A stretch of DNA of 64,000 nt from REEB95 sp035934235 (GTDB lineage: Bacteria; Pseudomonadota; Alphaproteobacteria; ATCC43930; CGMCC-115725): assembly GCA_035934235.1 (NCBI GenBank), contig DASYYB010000014.1, forward strand, positions 62,001-126,000, in the 5' to 3' direction. The notes beneath the pieces were generated by a model. The model saw only the letters and a program-made list of their open reading frames with translations, was not told the origin of the DNA and made no database searches. The position numbers and the translations under genes were made by a program. The stretch's first letter is position 1, and the number at the start of each line of letters is the position of its first letter. Below, piece after piece: positions 9,026 through 19,607 of the stretch.

Positions 9026-11242
9026 ATGCCGGAGCACCCTGCCAACGCCGAACCGGCGCATGCCGATCGCGTCAGCGTGCTGCTGCCGTTGCCGCTGGCG
9101 GGCGCCTATGACTACCGCGTGACGAATGGCATACGCGTCGCCGTCGGCGACTTCGTGCGCGTGCCGCTCGGCCGTCGGCGAGTCGCCGGCGTCGTCTGGG
9201 GCCCCGATCGCGCGGGCGTCGCCGAGACCAAGCTCAAGTCGATCACCGAGACGCTGGCGGCGCCGCCGTTGCACGATGAGTTGCGGCGATTCGTCGACTG
9301 GGTCGCGAACTATACGTTGACGCCGCCGGGCGCGGTGCTGCGCATGATCATGAGCGTACCCGACGCGCTCGAGCCGCCGCGCGCCATCGCCGGTTACGAA
9401 ATCACCGACGCCGGACGGCGTGCATTGACGGATATCGATTCACGGCTGACGCCGCAGCGCCGTCGCGTGCTCGAGTTCGCCGCCGAAGGCGGCGCCGCCA
9501 CCGCCGCGGACCTGGCGCACCGTGCGGCGTGCGGTCCTGGCGTCGTCAAGGCGATGGCCGGCGCCGGTCTGCTTGCGCCGGTCGCGTTGCCTGCCGTATT
9601 GCCGCCCCCGGTGCCGGACTGGCGATTGCCCGGTCCGCCGCTGTCGTCGGCGCAGGACATCGCCGCCGCCGAATTGGCCGGCAAGGTCAAGCGCGGCGGC
9701 TTCAGCGTCACCGTGCTCGACGGCGTCACCGGCTCCGGCAAGACGGAGGTCTATTTCGCGGCAATCGCCGCGGCGCTCGAACGCGGCCGACAGGCACTGG
9801 TGCTGTTGCCCGAGATCGCGCTGTCGGCGCAATTGCTGAAGCGCTTTGCCGATCGTTTCGGCGCGCTGCCGGCACTCTGGCACTCCGATCTCGGCCATGC
9901 GCAGCGCCGCGCGACCTGGCGCCACGTCGCCGACGGCCAGGCGCGCGTCGTCGTCGGCGCGCGCTCGGCCTTGTTCCTGCCGTTCCGCGATCTCGGCCTG
10001 ATCGTCGTCGACGAAGAGCACGACGCGTCGTTCAAGCAAGAGGACGGCGTCATCTATCAGGCGCGTGACATGGCGGTCGTGCGGGCGTCGCTGGCGCAAT
10101 TGCCGATCGTCCTGGTGTCGGCGACGCCATCGCTCGAAACCGTGATCAACATGCAATCCGGCCGTTATGCGCGGCTCCATCTGCCGGCGCGGCATGGTGT
10201 GGCGCGGCTGCCCGAGATCCGTGTCGTCGATCTGCGCAAGCAGAAGCCGGAACGGCAGCGCTTCCTGTCGCCGCCGCTGGTGCAGACGCTGGGCGAGACG
10301 TTGGCGTCGGGCGAGCAGGCGATGCTGTTCCTCAACCGTCGAGGCTATGCGCCGCTCACTTTATGCCGTGAGTGCGGTCACCGCATGCAATGCCCGAACT
10401 GCACGGCCTGGCTGATCGAGCATCGCCGCGCTGGCGGCTTGCGGTGCCACCATTGCGGTTATGCGACGGCGATGCCACCAGCCTGCCCCAATTGCAGCGC
10501 CGCGGGCAGCTTTACCGCGTGCGGTCCCGGCGTCGAACGTCTGGCCGAAGAAGTGGCACAACGGTTTCCCAATGCACGCGTCGCCTTGATGGCAAGCGAT
10601 ACGTTGAGCGGTCCGCGCGCCATGGCGGAATTGCTCGAACGCGTCGAGCGCCGCGAGGTCGACGTGCTGATCGGGACGCAGGTGATGGCCAAGGGCCATC
10701 ACTTTCCCATGCTGACTTTGGTCGGCGTCGTCGATGCCGATCTCGGCCTGTCGGGCGGCGATCTGCGCGCGGCGGAACGGACCTTCCAACTCTTGCATCA
10801 AGTCGCTGGCCGCGCTGGTCGGGCCGAGCGGCCGGGCGTCGTCCTGCTCCAGACCTATATGCCCGAACATCCGGTCATGCGGGCGCTGGCGAGCGACGAT
10901 CGTGATGGGTTCCTCGCCGCCGAGGCCGAATCACGGCGCGAGGGCAACTGGCCGCCGTTCGGTCGGTTGGCGGCGCTGATCGTTTCGGCACCGGACGCCG
11001 ATGCTGCCGACCGTGCCGCGCGCGTTATCGCCCGGCATGCGCCGCATGTGGACGGCATCGAAGTGTTGGGTCCGGCGCCGGCGCCGCTGGCGATGCTGCG
11101 CGGCCGGCACCGGCGGCGCTTTCTGGTGAAGGCGCAACGCGCCGCGCTGCTGCAAAGCACGCTGCGGACTTGGCTCGATGCCGTGAAACTGCCGGCCGGC
11201 GTTCGCGTCCAGGTGGACGTCGATCCCTACAGCTTCATTTAG
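9026..11242 (+). CDS. priA: Primosomal replication protein N' (3'-5' helicase PriA)
   Basis: Restarts stalled replication forks. The N-terminal 3'-DNA-end-binding domain starts around residue 14 (RVSVLLPLPLAGAYDYRV). The helicase core follows, with Walker A GVTGSGKTE near 233 and the DEEH box VVDEEHDASFKQED near 327. A zinc-binding insertion with paired cysteines (CRECGH, CPNC, CHHCGY, CPNC) lies around 448-495, and motifs V/VI (GTQVMAKGHHFP, HQVAGRAGR) are present. The 738-residue length is normal. It is divergent from fsa and convergent with the ClC gene, with 3 bp between the two stops. Confidence 0.97.
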   Translation: MPEHPANAEPAHADRVSVLLPLPLAGAYDYRVTNGIRVAVGDFVRVPLGRRRVAGVVWGPDRAGVAETKLKSITETLAAPPLHDELRRFVDWVANYTLTPPGAVLRMIMSVPDALEPPRAIAGYEITDAGRRALTDIDSRLTPQRRRVLEFAAEGGAATAADLAHRAACGPGVVKAMAGAGLLAPVALPAVLPPPVPDWRLPGPPLSSAQDIAAAELAGKVKRGGFSVTVLDGVTGSGKTEVYFAAIAAALERGRQALVLLPEIALSAQLLKRFADRFGALPALWHSDLGHAQRRATWRHVADGQARVVVGARSALFLPFRDLGLIVVDEEHDASFKQEDGVIYQARDMAVVRASLAQLPIVLVSATPSLETVINMQSGRYARLHLPARHGVARLPEIRVVDLRKQKPERQRFLSPPLVQTLGETLASGEQAMLFLNRRGYAPLTLCRECGHRMQCPNCTAWLIEHRRAGGLRCHHCGYATAMPPACPNCSAAGSFTACGPGVERLAEEVAQRFPNARVALMASDTLSGPRAMAELLERVERREVDVLIGTQVMAKGHHFPMLTLVGVVDADLGLSGGDLRAAERTFQLLHQVAGRAGRAERPGVVLLQTYMPEHPVMRALASDDRDGFLAAEAESRREGNWPPFGRLAALIVSAPDADAADRAARVIARHAPHVDGIEVLGPAPAPLAMLRGRHRRRFLVKAQRAALLQSTLRTWLDAVKLPAGVRVQVDVDPYSFI

Positions 11243-11245
11243 CGC

Positions 11246-13051
11246 TCAAGACGCGGCGTAAGGCCGAATGCTCTCGGCCACCGAATCGGCGACGTGCTCT
11301 TTGGAAATGATGCCGCACACGTCGGCGGCGCGCACCACCGTCACGTTCCGCACGATGACTGCCATGGCAGCGTCCTCGCGCCACATCCGATCGATGACGT
11401 CGAAGGCGATATCGTCCTCGTGCGCGATGGTGAAATTCTTCTGCGCCACGTCCCCGAGCGTGACGCCCGTATAGGCCGCCTCGAGCCCGCGGCGAATGCC
11501 GGTGTTGACGCGCAACACGCCGACGATCCGGTCATCGTCGGTCACCACGACGTGCTTGAGCGCACCCTTATGCTCCGGTCGCTTAAGGAATGCATCGAAA
11601 TCGGTTCTGGCCGACAGCACCAGGACGTCCGAGTCCATGACCTCCTTGGCGTGACGCACGAGGAACATGTTGGCGTGCAGGGCCTTGGGCACGAAGTGAC
11701 CGCGGCTTACCAGCTTGATCGTGTAGATGTTCTCGCGCGACAGCATGCGGCGCACGCCGATGCTGAGCGCGACGGCGAGGATCATCGGCATCACGATGCC
11801 GTAGTCGCGCGTCATCTCGAAGACCATGGCAATTGCCGTCATCGCGGCGCCGGTGCCGCCGCCGACCATGGCCGCCATGCCGACCATCGCAAAAGCCTCG
11901 GGCGTGGCGCCGGCGACGGGATGAATGGCGCTGACAAGTGCGCCGAATGCGCCACCCAGCGTCGCCCCCATGTACAGCGACGGCGAAAAAATCCCGCCCG
12001 AGGCACCCGAACCGAGGCTCACGGAAGTCGCAAACAGCTTGCCGACAAAAAGCAAAGGCAGGATGACCAGCGTCATCTGTCCGAGCAGAATCGCCTGCAC
12101 CGTCGCATAGCCGACTCCCTCGACGTAGTAATGGCCGAAGCCGCGCTGGAGCCCGTAAATCAGCAGGCCGATGACGAGCATGCCGATCGCGTGCCGCAGA
12201 TAGGGGTTCTTGATGCGGTCGAAGAGGTCTTCAGCGGCTGGCAGCCCTTTCACAAAGGCCGTTGCAGCGACACCCATAATCGCGCCGAACAGCGCGAACA
12301 GCAAAAGCGCCGGAGTCGATACCGGATGGTCGCCGATCAGCGCCAGATTGGGCACCGCGAAGGCGGGTTGCGGGCCGAGGAGAAGATTGCCGATGAACGT
12401 CGCCGTGCCGGTGGCGAGCGCCACCGGCAGGAACGTGCGTGTGCTGACCTCCGGCATCATCAGCTCGATGGCGAACATCACGCCGCCGATCGGCGTGTTG
12501 AAGGTCGCGGCGATGCCGGCGCCGGCGCCGGCGGCGACCAGCGTGATGCGTTGCCACGGCGCCATGCGGAAGACCTGCCCGAAGGTCGAGCCGAGCGACG
12601 CGCCGATCTGGATGATGGGGCCCTCGCGCCCGACCGACGCGCCGCTACCGATCGAGATCGCCGAGGCAAGGGATTTAACCACCGCGACAGCCGGCCGGAT
12701 GCGGCCTTCGCGGTAGTAGATGGCGTCCATGACCTCGGGGACGCCGTGACCCTGCGCTTCGGGGGCGAATTTCGTGACCAGCAGCGTCACCAACAAACCG
12801 CCGACAACCGGCACGAGAATCACTGCGGCGCCCCACGGATTTGGCGGCGTGAAGGCGTTGGAGTTGTAGGCGGCTGAGACGGTCCCGAGGAACAACAGGT
12901 TGTGGACGAAGGCGATAAGCGCGCGGAAGGCAACCGCGCCGACGCCGGTGACGATGCCGACGGCAACCGCCAGAATGGAGAGTCGGGCGAGCCCAATCGG
13001 TTGCGGCACGACAAGGGCGGCTGAGGGGCCAGAAGTGGTCTCGGTGCTCAC
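11246..13051 (-). CDS. ClC-family chloride channel/transporter with C-terminal CBS pair
   Basis: Membrane chloride channel or Cl-/H+ antiporter. The ClC core has the selectivity segments GSGASVGREGP and GAGAGIAATFNTPIGG, plus the GSGASGGIFSPSL region that lines the pore. About 10-12 membrane helices cover residues 20-450. The last 125 residues form two CBS repeats, usually nucleotide-sensing. The GTG start (601 aa) is preferred because it is followed by VSTETTSG and the first helix, and a GAGG motif lies 11 bases upstream. The frame is open for another 79 codons, but those are Arg/Gly-rich and would cover most of the intergenic region. The gene diverges from the atp operon. Confidence 0.92.
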   Translation of the reverse strand: MSTETTSGPSAALVVPQPIGLARLSILAVAVGIVTGVGAVAFRALIAFVHNLLFLGTVSAAYNSNAFTPPNPWGAAVILVPVVGGLLVTLLVTKFAPEAQGHGVPEVMDAIYYREGRIRPAVAVVKSLASAISIGSGASVGREGPIIQIGASLGSTFGQVFRMAPWQRITLVAAGAGAGIAATFNTPIGGVMFAIELMMPEVSTRTFLPVALATGTATFIGNLLLGPQPAFAVPNLALIGDHPVSTPALLLFALFGAIMGVAATAFVKGLPAAEDLFDRIKNPYLRHAIGMLVIGLLIYGLQRGFGHYYVEGVGYATVQAILLGQMTLVILPLLFVGKLFATSVSLGSGASGGIFSPSLYMGATLGGAFGALVSAIHPVAGATPEAFAMVGMAAMVGGGTGAAMTAIAMVFEMTRDYGIVMPMILAVALSIGVRRMLSRENIYTIKLVSRGHFVPKALHANMFLVRHAKEVMDSDVLVLSARTDFDAFLKRPEHKGALKHVVVTDDDRIVGVLRVNTGIRRGLEAAYTGVTLGDVAQKNFTIAHEDDIAFDVIDRMWREDAAMAVIVRNVTVVRAADVCGIISKEHVADSVAESIRPYAAS

Positions 13052-13343
13052 GTGTGGAACGACCTCGTCGAAGCGCGGACACCGCGAATTTGGTCCGCGG
13101 GCACCGCCGTTATAGCGCCGAAAACCTTGCCGCCACGGGGATTTTCCGGCTGTGGCAACGCGACACAGCGCCGCTGGGCGGCCATGTTGCGTGCCCGAAA
13201 TGCCTATGTTAGAACCGCCGCGCTTTCCGGCGGGACCGTGGCGGTGGGGGTTTTCGAACGGCGAAAACCCGGCGGAGGGCGCGTTCATTTTGAGACCGTC
13301 TCGGCGTCGGTCTCGACCGGAAATTTAAGGACATCAGCGCGAC
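13052..13343. promoter_or_regulatory. Divergent promoter/leader region between ClC gene and atp operon
   Basis: About 290 bp that must hold the promoters for the leftward ClC gene and the rightward atp operon. I see no convincing sigma-70 box pair. Two inverted repeats stand out on the atp side. At 13248-13270 a 9-bp stem (GGGTTTTCG / CGAAAACCC) encloses a 5-base loop. At 13292-13314 a 7-bp stem (GAGACCG / CGGTCTC) encloses a 9-base loop, ending about 30 bases before the atpH start. Neither is followed by a T run, so they are more likely leader structures or protein sites than terminators. Confidence 0.45.
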
Positions 13344-13904
13344 GTGGCATCCAAAGCGACAGGCGTAGCCGGTTTGGCGGAGCGTTACGCGGCGGCGCTT
13401 TTCGAGCTCGCCGACGAGCGCAAGGCCCTCGACACGGTGGCATCCGATCTGACGGGTCTCCGGCGGCTGATCGACGACAGCGCCGATCTGCGCCGCATGA
13501 TCCGCAGCCCGGTTTTGCAACGCGACGAGCAGGCGCGCGCGATCGGCGCCATCGGCGAGCGCGCCGGTGCCAATCCGCTAACGCGCAACTTTCTCGGACT
13601 GCTGGCGCGCAATCGGCGGTTGTTCGCGCTGCCGGAAATGATCCAGGGATTTCTCCGCATTCTCGCGGAGCGCCGTGGCGAGGTGACGGCGCAGGTGATC
13701 GCGGCGCAAGAATTATCCACGACGCAGCGCCAGGCGCTCGACGAGCGCCTGCGCAAAGCGGTCGGTGGCAAGGTGGCGGTCGATTTTCGTGTCGATCCGA
13801 GCCTGCTCGGCGGGCTGATCGTCAAGGTGGGCTCGCGCATGGTCGACGCGTCGCTCAAGAGCAAGCTGGCGCGGCTCGCGCTGGTGATGAAGGGGGCTGG
13901 TTGA
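13344..13904 (+). CDS. atpH: F1 ATP synthase delta subunit
   Basis: Delta (OSCP-like) subunit connecting F1 to the peripheral stalk. The N-terminal helical domain is recognisable (GLAERYAAALFELADE, residues 9-24), and the C-terminal segment has DPSLLGGLIVKVGSRMVDAS. Length 186 is typical. The start is GTG, with AAGG at 13327-13330 as a somewhat distant ribosome-binding site. It is the first gene of atpHAGDC, and atpA begins 1 bp after the stop. The F0 genes are not here, as is normal in alphaproteobacteria. Confidence 0.94.
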   Translation: MASKATGVAGLAERYAAALFELADERKALDTVASDLTGLRRLIDDSADLRRMIRSPVLQRDEQARAIGAIGERAGANPLTRNFLGLLARNRRLFALPEMIQGFLRILAERRGEVTAQVIAAQELSTTQRQALDERLRKAVGGKVAVDFRVDPSLLGGLIVKVGSRMVDASLKSKLARLALVMKGAG

Positions 13905-13905
13905 T

Positions 13906-15435
13906 ATGGAAATCCGTGCCGCGGAAATTTCCGCGATCCTGAAGAAACAGATCGCCGAATTCGGCACCGAGGCGGACGTCGCCGAGGTTGGGCAGGTGCT
14001 GTCTGTCGGCGACGGCATCGCCCGCATTTATGGCCTCGACAAGGTCCAGGCGGGCGAATTGGTCGAGTTCCCGAACGGCGTCAAGGGCATGGCCCTCAAT
14101 CTCGAAACTGACAATGTCGGCGTCGTGATCTTCGGCGACGACAGTGGCATCGGCGAAGGCGACACGGTGAAGCGCACCGGCGCGATCGTCGACGTGCCGG
14201 TCGGCCGTGGCCTGCTCGGCCGCGTCGTCAACGCGCTGGGCGAGCCCATCGACGGCAAGGGTCCGCTGACGGATGTCAAGCGCACGCGTGTCGAGGTCAA
14301 GGCGCCCGGGATCATTCCGCGCCGCTCGGTGCACGAGCCGGTGCAGACCGGTCTCAAGGCGATCGACGCCCTGGTCCCCGTCGGCCGCGGCCAACGCGAG
14401 CTGATCATCGGTGACCGCCAGACCGGCAAGACCGCGGTCGCGATCGACGCGTTCCTGAACCAAAAGGTGGTGAACGCCGGCAACGACGAGTCGAAGAAAC
14501 TCTATTGCATCTACGTCGCGGTCGGCCAGAAGCGTTCGACCGTCGCACAGATCGTCAAGACGCTCGCCGATTACGGCGCGCTCGACTATTCGATCGTAGT
14601 CGCCGCCACGGCGTCGGAGCCGGCGCCGCTGCAATTCCTGGCGCCCTATGCCGGCTGCGCCATGGGCGAGTTCTTCCGCGACAACGGCATGCACGCCGTC
14701 ATCGTCTACGACGATCTGTCGAAACAGGCGGTCGCCTATCGCCAGATGTCGCTGTTGCTGCGTCGTCCGCCGGGCCGCGAAGCCTATCCGGGTGATGTCT
14801 TCTATCTGCATTCGCGCCTGCTCGAACGCGCCGCGAAGATGAACCAGGACCACGGTTCCGGCTCGCTTACTGCGTTGCCCGTGATCGAAACCCAGGCGGG
14901 CGACGTCTCCGCCTACATCCCGACCAACGTGATCTCGATCACCGACGGCCAGATCTTCCTCGAAACCGACCTGTTCTATCGCGGCATCCGGCCGGCGATT
15001 AACGTCGGCCTGTCGGTCTCGCGCGTCGGTTCGGCGGCGCAGATCAAGGCGATGAAGCAGGTTGCCGGCAAGATCAAGCTCGAGCTCGCGCAGTACCGCG
15101 AGATGGCCGCCTTCGCGCAGTTCGCCTCGGACCTCGATCCGGCGACCCAGCGTCTGCTGGCGCGCGGCTCGCGGCTCACGGAATTGCTGAAGCAGCCGCA
15201 ATTCAAGCCGGTACCGGTCGAGGAACAGGTGGTTTCGATCTTCGCCGGGACGCGCGGCTATCTCGACAAGGTCGAGATCGCCGATGTGACGCGCTTCGAG
15301 GCGCAGATGCTCGGCGAACTGCGCGCCAAGGCGCCGAAGATTTTGGCGTCGATCCGCGACAAGCGCGAGCTGGCGCAGGATACGGAAAAGGAGCTGGTCG
15401 CTTTCCTCGACGGCTTCACCAAAGCCTTCGCCTGA
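13906..15435 (+). CDS. atpA: F1 ATP synthase alpha subunit
   Basis: Regulatory alpha subunit of the F1 hexamer. Walker A GDRQTGKTA lies near residue 169. The conserved beginning MEIRAAEISAILKKQI and the signature PAINVGLSVSRVGSAAQ near 365 are characteristic. Its 509 residues match the alphaproteobacterial norm (about 509-510). It follows atpH by 1 bp and is followed by atpG after 20 bp. Confidence 0.98.
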   Translation: MEIRAAEISAILKKQIAEFGTEADVAEVGQVLSVGDGIARIYGLDKVQAGELVEFPNGVKGMALNLETDNVGVVIFGDDSGIGEGDTVKRTGAIVDVPVGRGLLGRVVNALGEPIDGKGPLTDVKRTRVEVKAPGIIPRRSVHEPVQTGLKAIDALVPVGRGQRELIIGDRQTGKTAVAIDAFLNQKVVNAGNDESKKLYCIYVAVGQKRSTVAQIVKTLADYGALDYSIVVAATASEPAPLQFLAPYAGCAMGEFFRDNGMHAVIVYDDLSKQAVAYRQMSLLLRRPPGREAYPGDVFYLHSRLLERAAKMNQDHGSGSLTALPVIETQAGDVSAYIPTNVISITDGQIFLETDLFYRGIRPAINVGLSVSRVGSAAQIKAMKQVAGKIKLELAQYREMAAFAQFASDLDPATQRLLARGSRLTELLKQPQFKPVPVEEQVVSIFAGTRGYLDKVEIADVTRFEAQMLGELRAKAPKILASIRDKRELAQDTEKELVAFLDGFTKAFA

Positions 15436-15455
15436 GCGACGGGTAGCAGCGCGCC

Positions 15456-16343
15456 ATGGCGAGCCTCAAGGACCTGCGCAATCGCATCCGCTCCGTCCGC
15501 TCGACGCAGAAGATCACGTCGGCGATGAAGATGGTGGCGGCGTCGCGTTTACGGCGTGCGCAGGAACAGGCGCTGGCCGCGCGGCCCTATGCCGAGCGGA
15601 TGGAACGCATGCTCGGCTCGCTCGCCGCCAATCTGCGCAACCAGCCGAACGCGCCGAAGCTGCTCGCCGGCACCGGCAACGACCAAACCCATTTGTTGCT
15701 CGTCGCCACGTCGGACCGCGGCCTGGCAGGCGGATTCAACGCCACCATCCTGCGTGAGGCGCGCCGCACGCTGCGCGCGCTGCAACGCGACGGCAAGACG
15801 GTCAAAATCTTCACCGTCGGCCGCAAGGGGCGCGACGCGCTGCGGCGCGACAACGCCAAGCTGATCGTTGAAAGCCTGACCGAAATCGGCCGGCCGCGCC
15901 TGACTTTCGCCAATGCCGAGGATATCGCCGGCCGCCTGGTTGAACGTTTCGATGCCGGCGAGTTCGACACCTGCACCGTGGTCTTCAACCGCTTCAAGTC
16001 GGCGATCAGCCAGATCGTCACCAAGCAGCAGTTGATTCCCTTTGCCGTTCCGGAGGCGAAGGAAAAGGACAAGGTCGATACCAAGGGCGCGATCTACACG
16101 TTCGAACCCGAGGAAGGCGAGATCCTGACCGAACTTTTGCCACGCAACCTCGCGGTCCAGATTTTCACCGCGCTCCTGGAAAACGCGGCGTCGGAACAGG
16201 GTGCGCGCATGACGGCGATGGACAACGCGACGCGTAACGCCGGCGAGATGATCGACCGGCTCAACATCACCTATAACCGCTCGCGTCAGGCCGCCATCAC
16301 TAAGGAACTGATCGAGATTATTTCGGGCGCCGAGGCGCTCTAG
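15456..16343 (+). CDS. atpG: F1 ATP synthase gamma subunit
   Basis: Central rotor shaft of F1. It shows the N-terminal coiled-coil start (MASLKDLRNRIRSVRSTQKI) and the matching C-terminal helix with NATRNAGEMIDRLNI and AITKELIEIISGAEAL, which form the rotating coiled coil. At 295 residues it has the usual length and sits in the conserved position between atpA and atpD. Confidence 0.97.
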   Translation: MASLKDLRNRIRSVRSTQKITSAMKMVAASRLRRAQEQALAARPYAERMERMLGSLAANLRNQPNAPKLLAGTGNDQTHLLLVATSDRGLAGGFNATILREARRTLRALQRDGKTVKIFTVGRKGRDALRRDNAKLIVESLTEIGRPRLTFANAEDIAGRLVERFDAGEFDTCTVVFNRFKSAISQIVTKQQLIPFAVPEAKEKDKVDTKGAIYTFEPEEGEILTELLPRNLAVQIFTALLENAASEQGARMTAMDNATRNAGEMIDRLNITYNRSRQAAITKELIEIISGAEAL

Positions 16344-16353
16344 GGGAAGCATT

Positions 16354-17778
<1,425 letters not shown>

Positions 17779-17784
17779 AGCGCG

Positions 17785-18243
17785 ATGGCCGACAAGGTCA
17801 AATTCGAGCTGGTCTCGCCGGAGAAGCTGCTGCTCTCGGAGGACGTCGCCATGGTCGTGGTGCCGGGCGGCGAGGGCAATTTCGGCGTGCTGCCCGGCCA
17901 TTCGCTGCTGATCTCGACCGTGCGGCCGGGCATCATCGACGTCTATGCCGACGATCAGCGCAGCGTGTCGCAGCGGATCTTCGTCTCGGGCGGCTTTGCC
18001 GAAGTGACGGCCGAGCGCTGCACCGTGCTCGCCGACGAGGCGTTGCCGGTCAGCGAGATCGACCGCGCCGCGACCGAAGCCGAGATCAAGGACGCGGAAA
18101 GCCGCCACGCCGGCCTCAAGGATCAGGTGGCGCGCACGACCGGCGACGACAAGAGCGAGGCGCTGGCGCAACTGCGCGCCGCCGAACGCCGCTTAGCCGC
18201 CGCCCAGGCCAAACTCGACGCCTTACGGTTAGCCGCGCACTGA
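17785..18243 (+). CDS. atpC: F1 ATP synthase epsilon subunit
   Basis: Epsilon subunit, which binds gamma and inhibits ATP hydrolysis. The N-terminal beta-sandwich is clear (FELVSPEKLLLSEDVAMVVVPGGEGNFGVLPGH, split here by its conserved PGGEG turn near residues 28-32). The C-terminal helical hairpin (about 90-150) is present and a little longer than in many homologues (152 residues in total). It ends the atp operon, and the next gene starts 68 bp later with its own GTG. Confidence 0.94.
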   Translation: MADKVKFELVSPEKLLLSEDVAMVVVPGGEGNFGVLPGHSLLISTVRPGIIDVYADDQRSVSQRIFVSGGFAEVTAERCTVLADEALPVSEIDRAATEAEIKDAESRHAGLKDQVARTTGDDKSEALAQLRAAERRLAAAQAKLDALRLAAH

Positions 18244-18311
18244 TTTCCAGGGAGCGCCGAAATAGGCGCGCGGCAGCGGCGCCGTTATAATCGCGGGCAA
18301 GGAACACGCCC

Positions 18312-19112
18312 GTGAGTCATTGGACGCTAAACGATATTCCGTGGGACCGGTTCGATCCGGCGAAGGTCGAGCCGTCCATCCTACGCCTCGCCAAGGCCGC
18401 GAGCCTGGTCGAACAGAACGGCGCCGACTACACGCGCTATCTGTGCAACGTCTTTGCCGACGACACCGAGTTTCAGGGCGCCGCACGTGTCTGGGGCGGC
18501 GAAGAGGTCCAGCACGGCGTTGCGCTCGGCCGCTGGTCGACGCTTGCCGATCCGTCGTTCGACCACGCCGCGTCCTGCGCGCGCTTTTCCGCCGGATTCG
18601 GCGTCGATCTCGATGCCGAACGGTCGATCCGCGGCTCGCGCGCCGGCGAGCTGGTGGCGCGCTGCATCGTTGAAACCGGCACCAGCAGTTATTACACCGC
18701 GCTCGCCGAAGCGACGCAGGAACCGGTGCTACACGCGATCTGTCACCGCATCGCCGCCGACGAGCTGCGGCATTACAAGCTGTTCTACACCCACATGAAA
18801 CGGTATCTGGCGCGCGAACGGCTTGGCCGCTGGCGCCGCCTGCGTATCGCGCTCGGACGGATTCACGAGTCGGAGGACGACGAGCTGTCCTACGCCTATT
18901 TCGTCGCCAATGCCGCGCCCGGCGCGGCTTACGACCGAAGGCGCGCCCATCGCGAGTACCTCGCGGCGGCGGCGCGCGTCTATCGCCTGCATCATGTCGA
19001 ACGCGTGGTGGCGATGACCTTCAAGGCGATCGGCTTGAAGCCGCACGGCCGGCTCAATCTCCTGACGGCCGATATTGCCTGGCGGGTGTTGCGCCGCCGC
19101 GCCGCCGGCTAG
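18312..19112 (+). CDS. Ferritin-like (diiron-type) protein of unknown role
   Basis: A 266-residue, mostly helical protein. Two E-x-x-H pairs, EEVQH near residue 60 and DELRH near 154, lie in helical context and resemble the diiron ligand pattern of ferritin-like and acyl-ACP-desaturase-like proteins. A third acidic position may be E118 in IVETGTSSYY. No signal peptide or membrane helix is seen. The start is a GTG. It follows atpC by 68 bp and could be co-expressed, but the substrate is unknown. The stop overlaps that of rppH by a CTAG tetranucleotide. Confidence 0.72.
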   Translation: MSHWTLNDIPWDRFDPAKVEPSILRLAKAASLVEQNGADYTRYLCNVFADDTEFQGAARVWGGEEVQHGVALGRWSTLADPSFDHAASCARFSAGFGVDLDAERSIRGSRAGELVARCIVETGTSSYYTALAEATQEPVLHAICHRIAADELRHYKLFYTHMKRYLARERLGRWRRLRIALGRIHESEDDELSYAYFVANAAPGAAYDRRRAHREYLAAAARVYRLHHVERVVAMTFKAIGLKPHGRLNLLTADIAWRVLRRRAAG

Positions 19113-19588
19113 CCGCCCGCGAGTAGCGTCGCGAATTCTTCGAGCAGCGCGCGATAGAGCGGTTGCTTGAAGTCGACGGCGATGGCTGGCAGCGCGTCTG
19201 GCGCGATCCACTTCCAGGCATCGAACTCGGGCATGTGCGCGTCGAGGCGAATATCGCCGTCGGTGCCGGCGAAGCGCATCAGGAACCATTTTTGCGTTTG
19301 GCCGGCATAACTTCCGCCCCAGATCGACGGCCGCAGTGCCGCCGGAAAGTCGTAGCTCAGCCAATGCGCGCTTTCGGCCAGGATCGTGGCCTTGTCGGTG
19401 CCGACCTCTTCCTTGAGTTCGCGGTAGGCGGCGGCGTGCGGCGTCTCGGCGCCGTCGATGCCGCCTTGCGGCATCTGCCAGCCGTCGTCGGTGCCGACGC
19501 GGCGCCCGATGAAGACTCGCCGTCCACCGTCGATCAGCATAATGCCGACGCCGCGGCGGTAGCCGGCGGGCGGCTTGGCGCTCCTCAT
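19109..19588 (-). CDS. rppH: RNA pyrophosphohydrolase, Nudix family
   Basis: Removes pyrophosphate from 5'-triphosphate mRNA ends or hydrolyses dinucleoside polyphosphates. The Nudix box is complete: GGIDGAETPHAAAYRELKEE followed by VGT, near residues 44-66. The start MRSAKPPAGYRRGVGIMLI gives 159 residues, the normal RppH length; the longer open frame overlaps ctpA and is not conserved-looking. It is the last gene of the minus-strand set envC-ctpA-rppH. Confidence 0.93.
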   Translation of the reverse strand: MRSAKPPAGYRRGVGIMLIDGGRRVFIGRRVGTDDGWQMPQGGIDGAETPHAAAYRELKEEVGTDKATILAESAHWLSYDFPAALRPSIWGGSYAGQTQKWFLMRFAGTDGDIRLDAHMPEFDAWKWIAPDALPAIAVDFKQPLYRALLEEFATLLAGG

Positions 19589-19607
19589 GCCCTGCCGCGC
19601 GCCAGTC

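Noticed and set aside
11294..12877. A 527-codon plus-strand frame antisense to the ClC gene
   Set aside because: His/Arg/Asp-rich shadow; the minus strand has the ClC pore motifs.
13052..13288. An extended 680-residue ClC protein starting at an upstream ATG
   Set aside because: The added residues are Arg/Gly-rich, would occupy nearly the whole divergent promoter region and are not ClC-like; the GTG at 13051 fits better.
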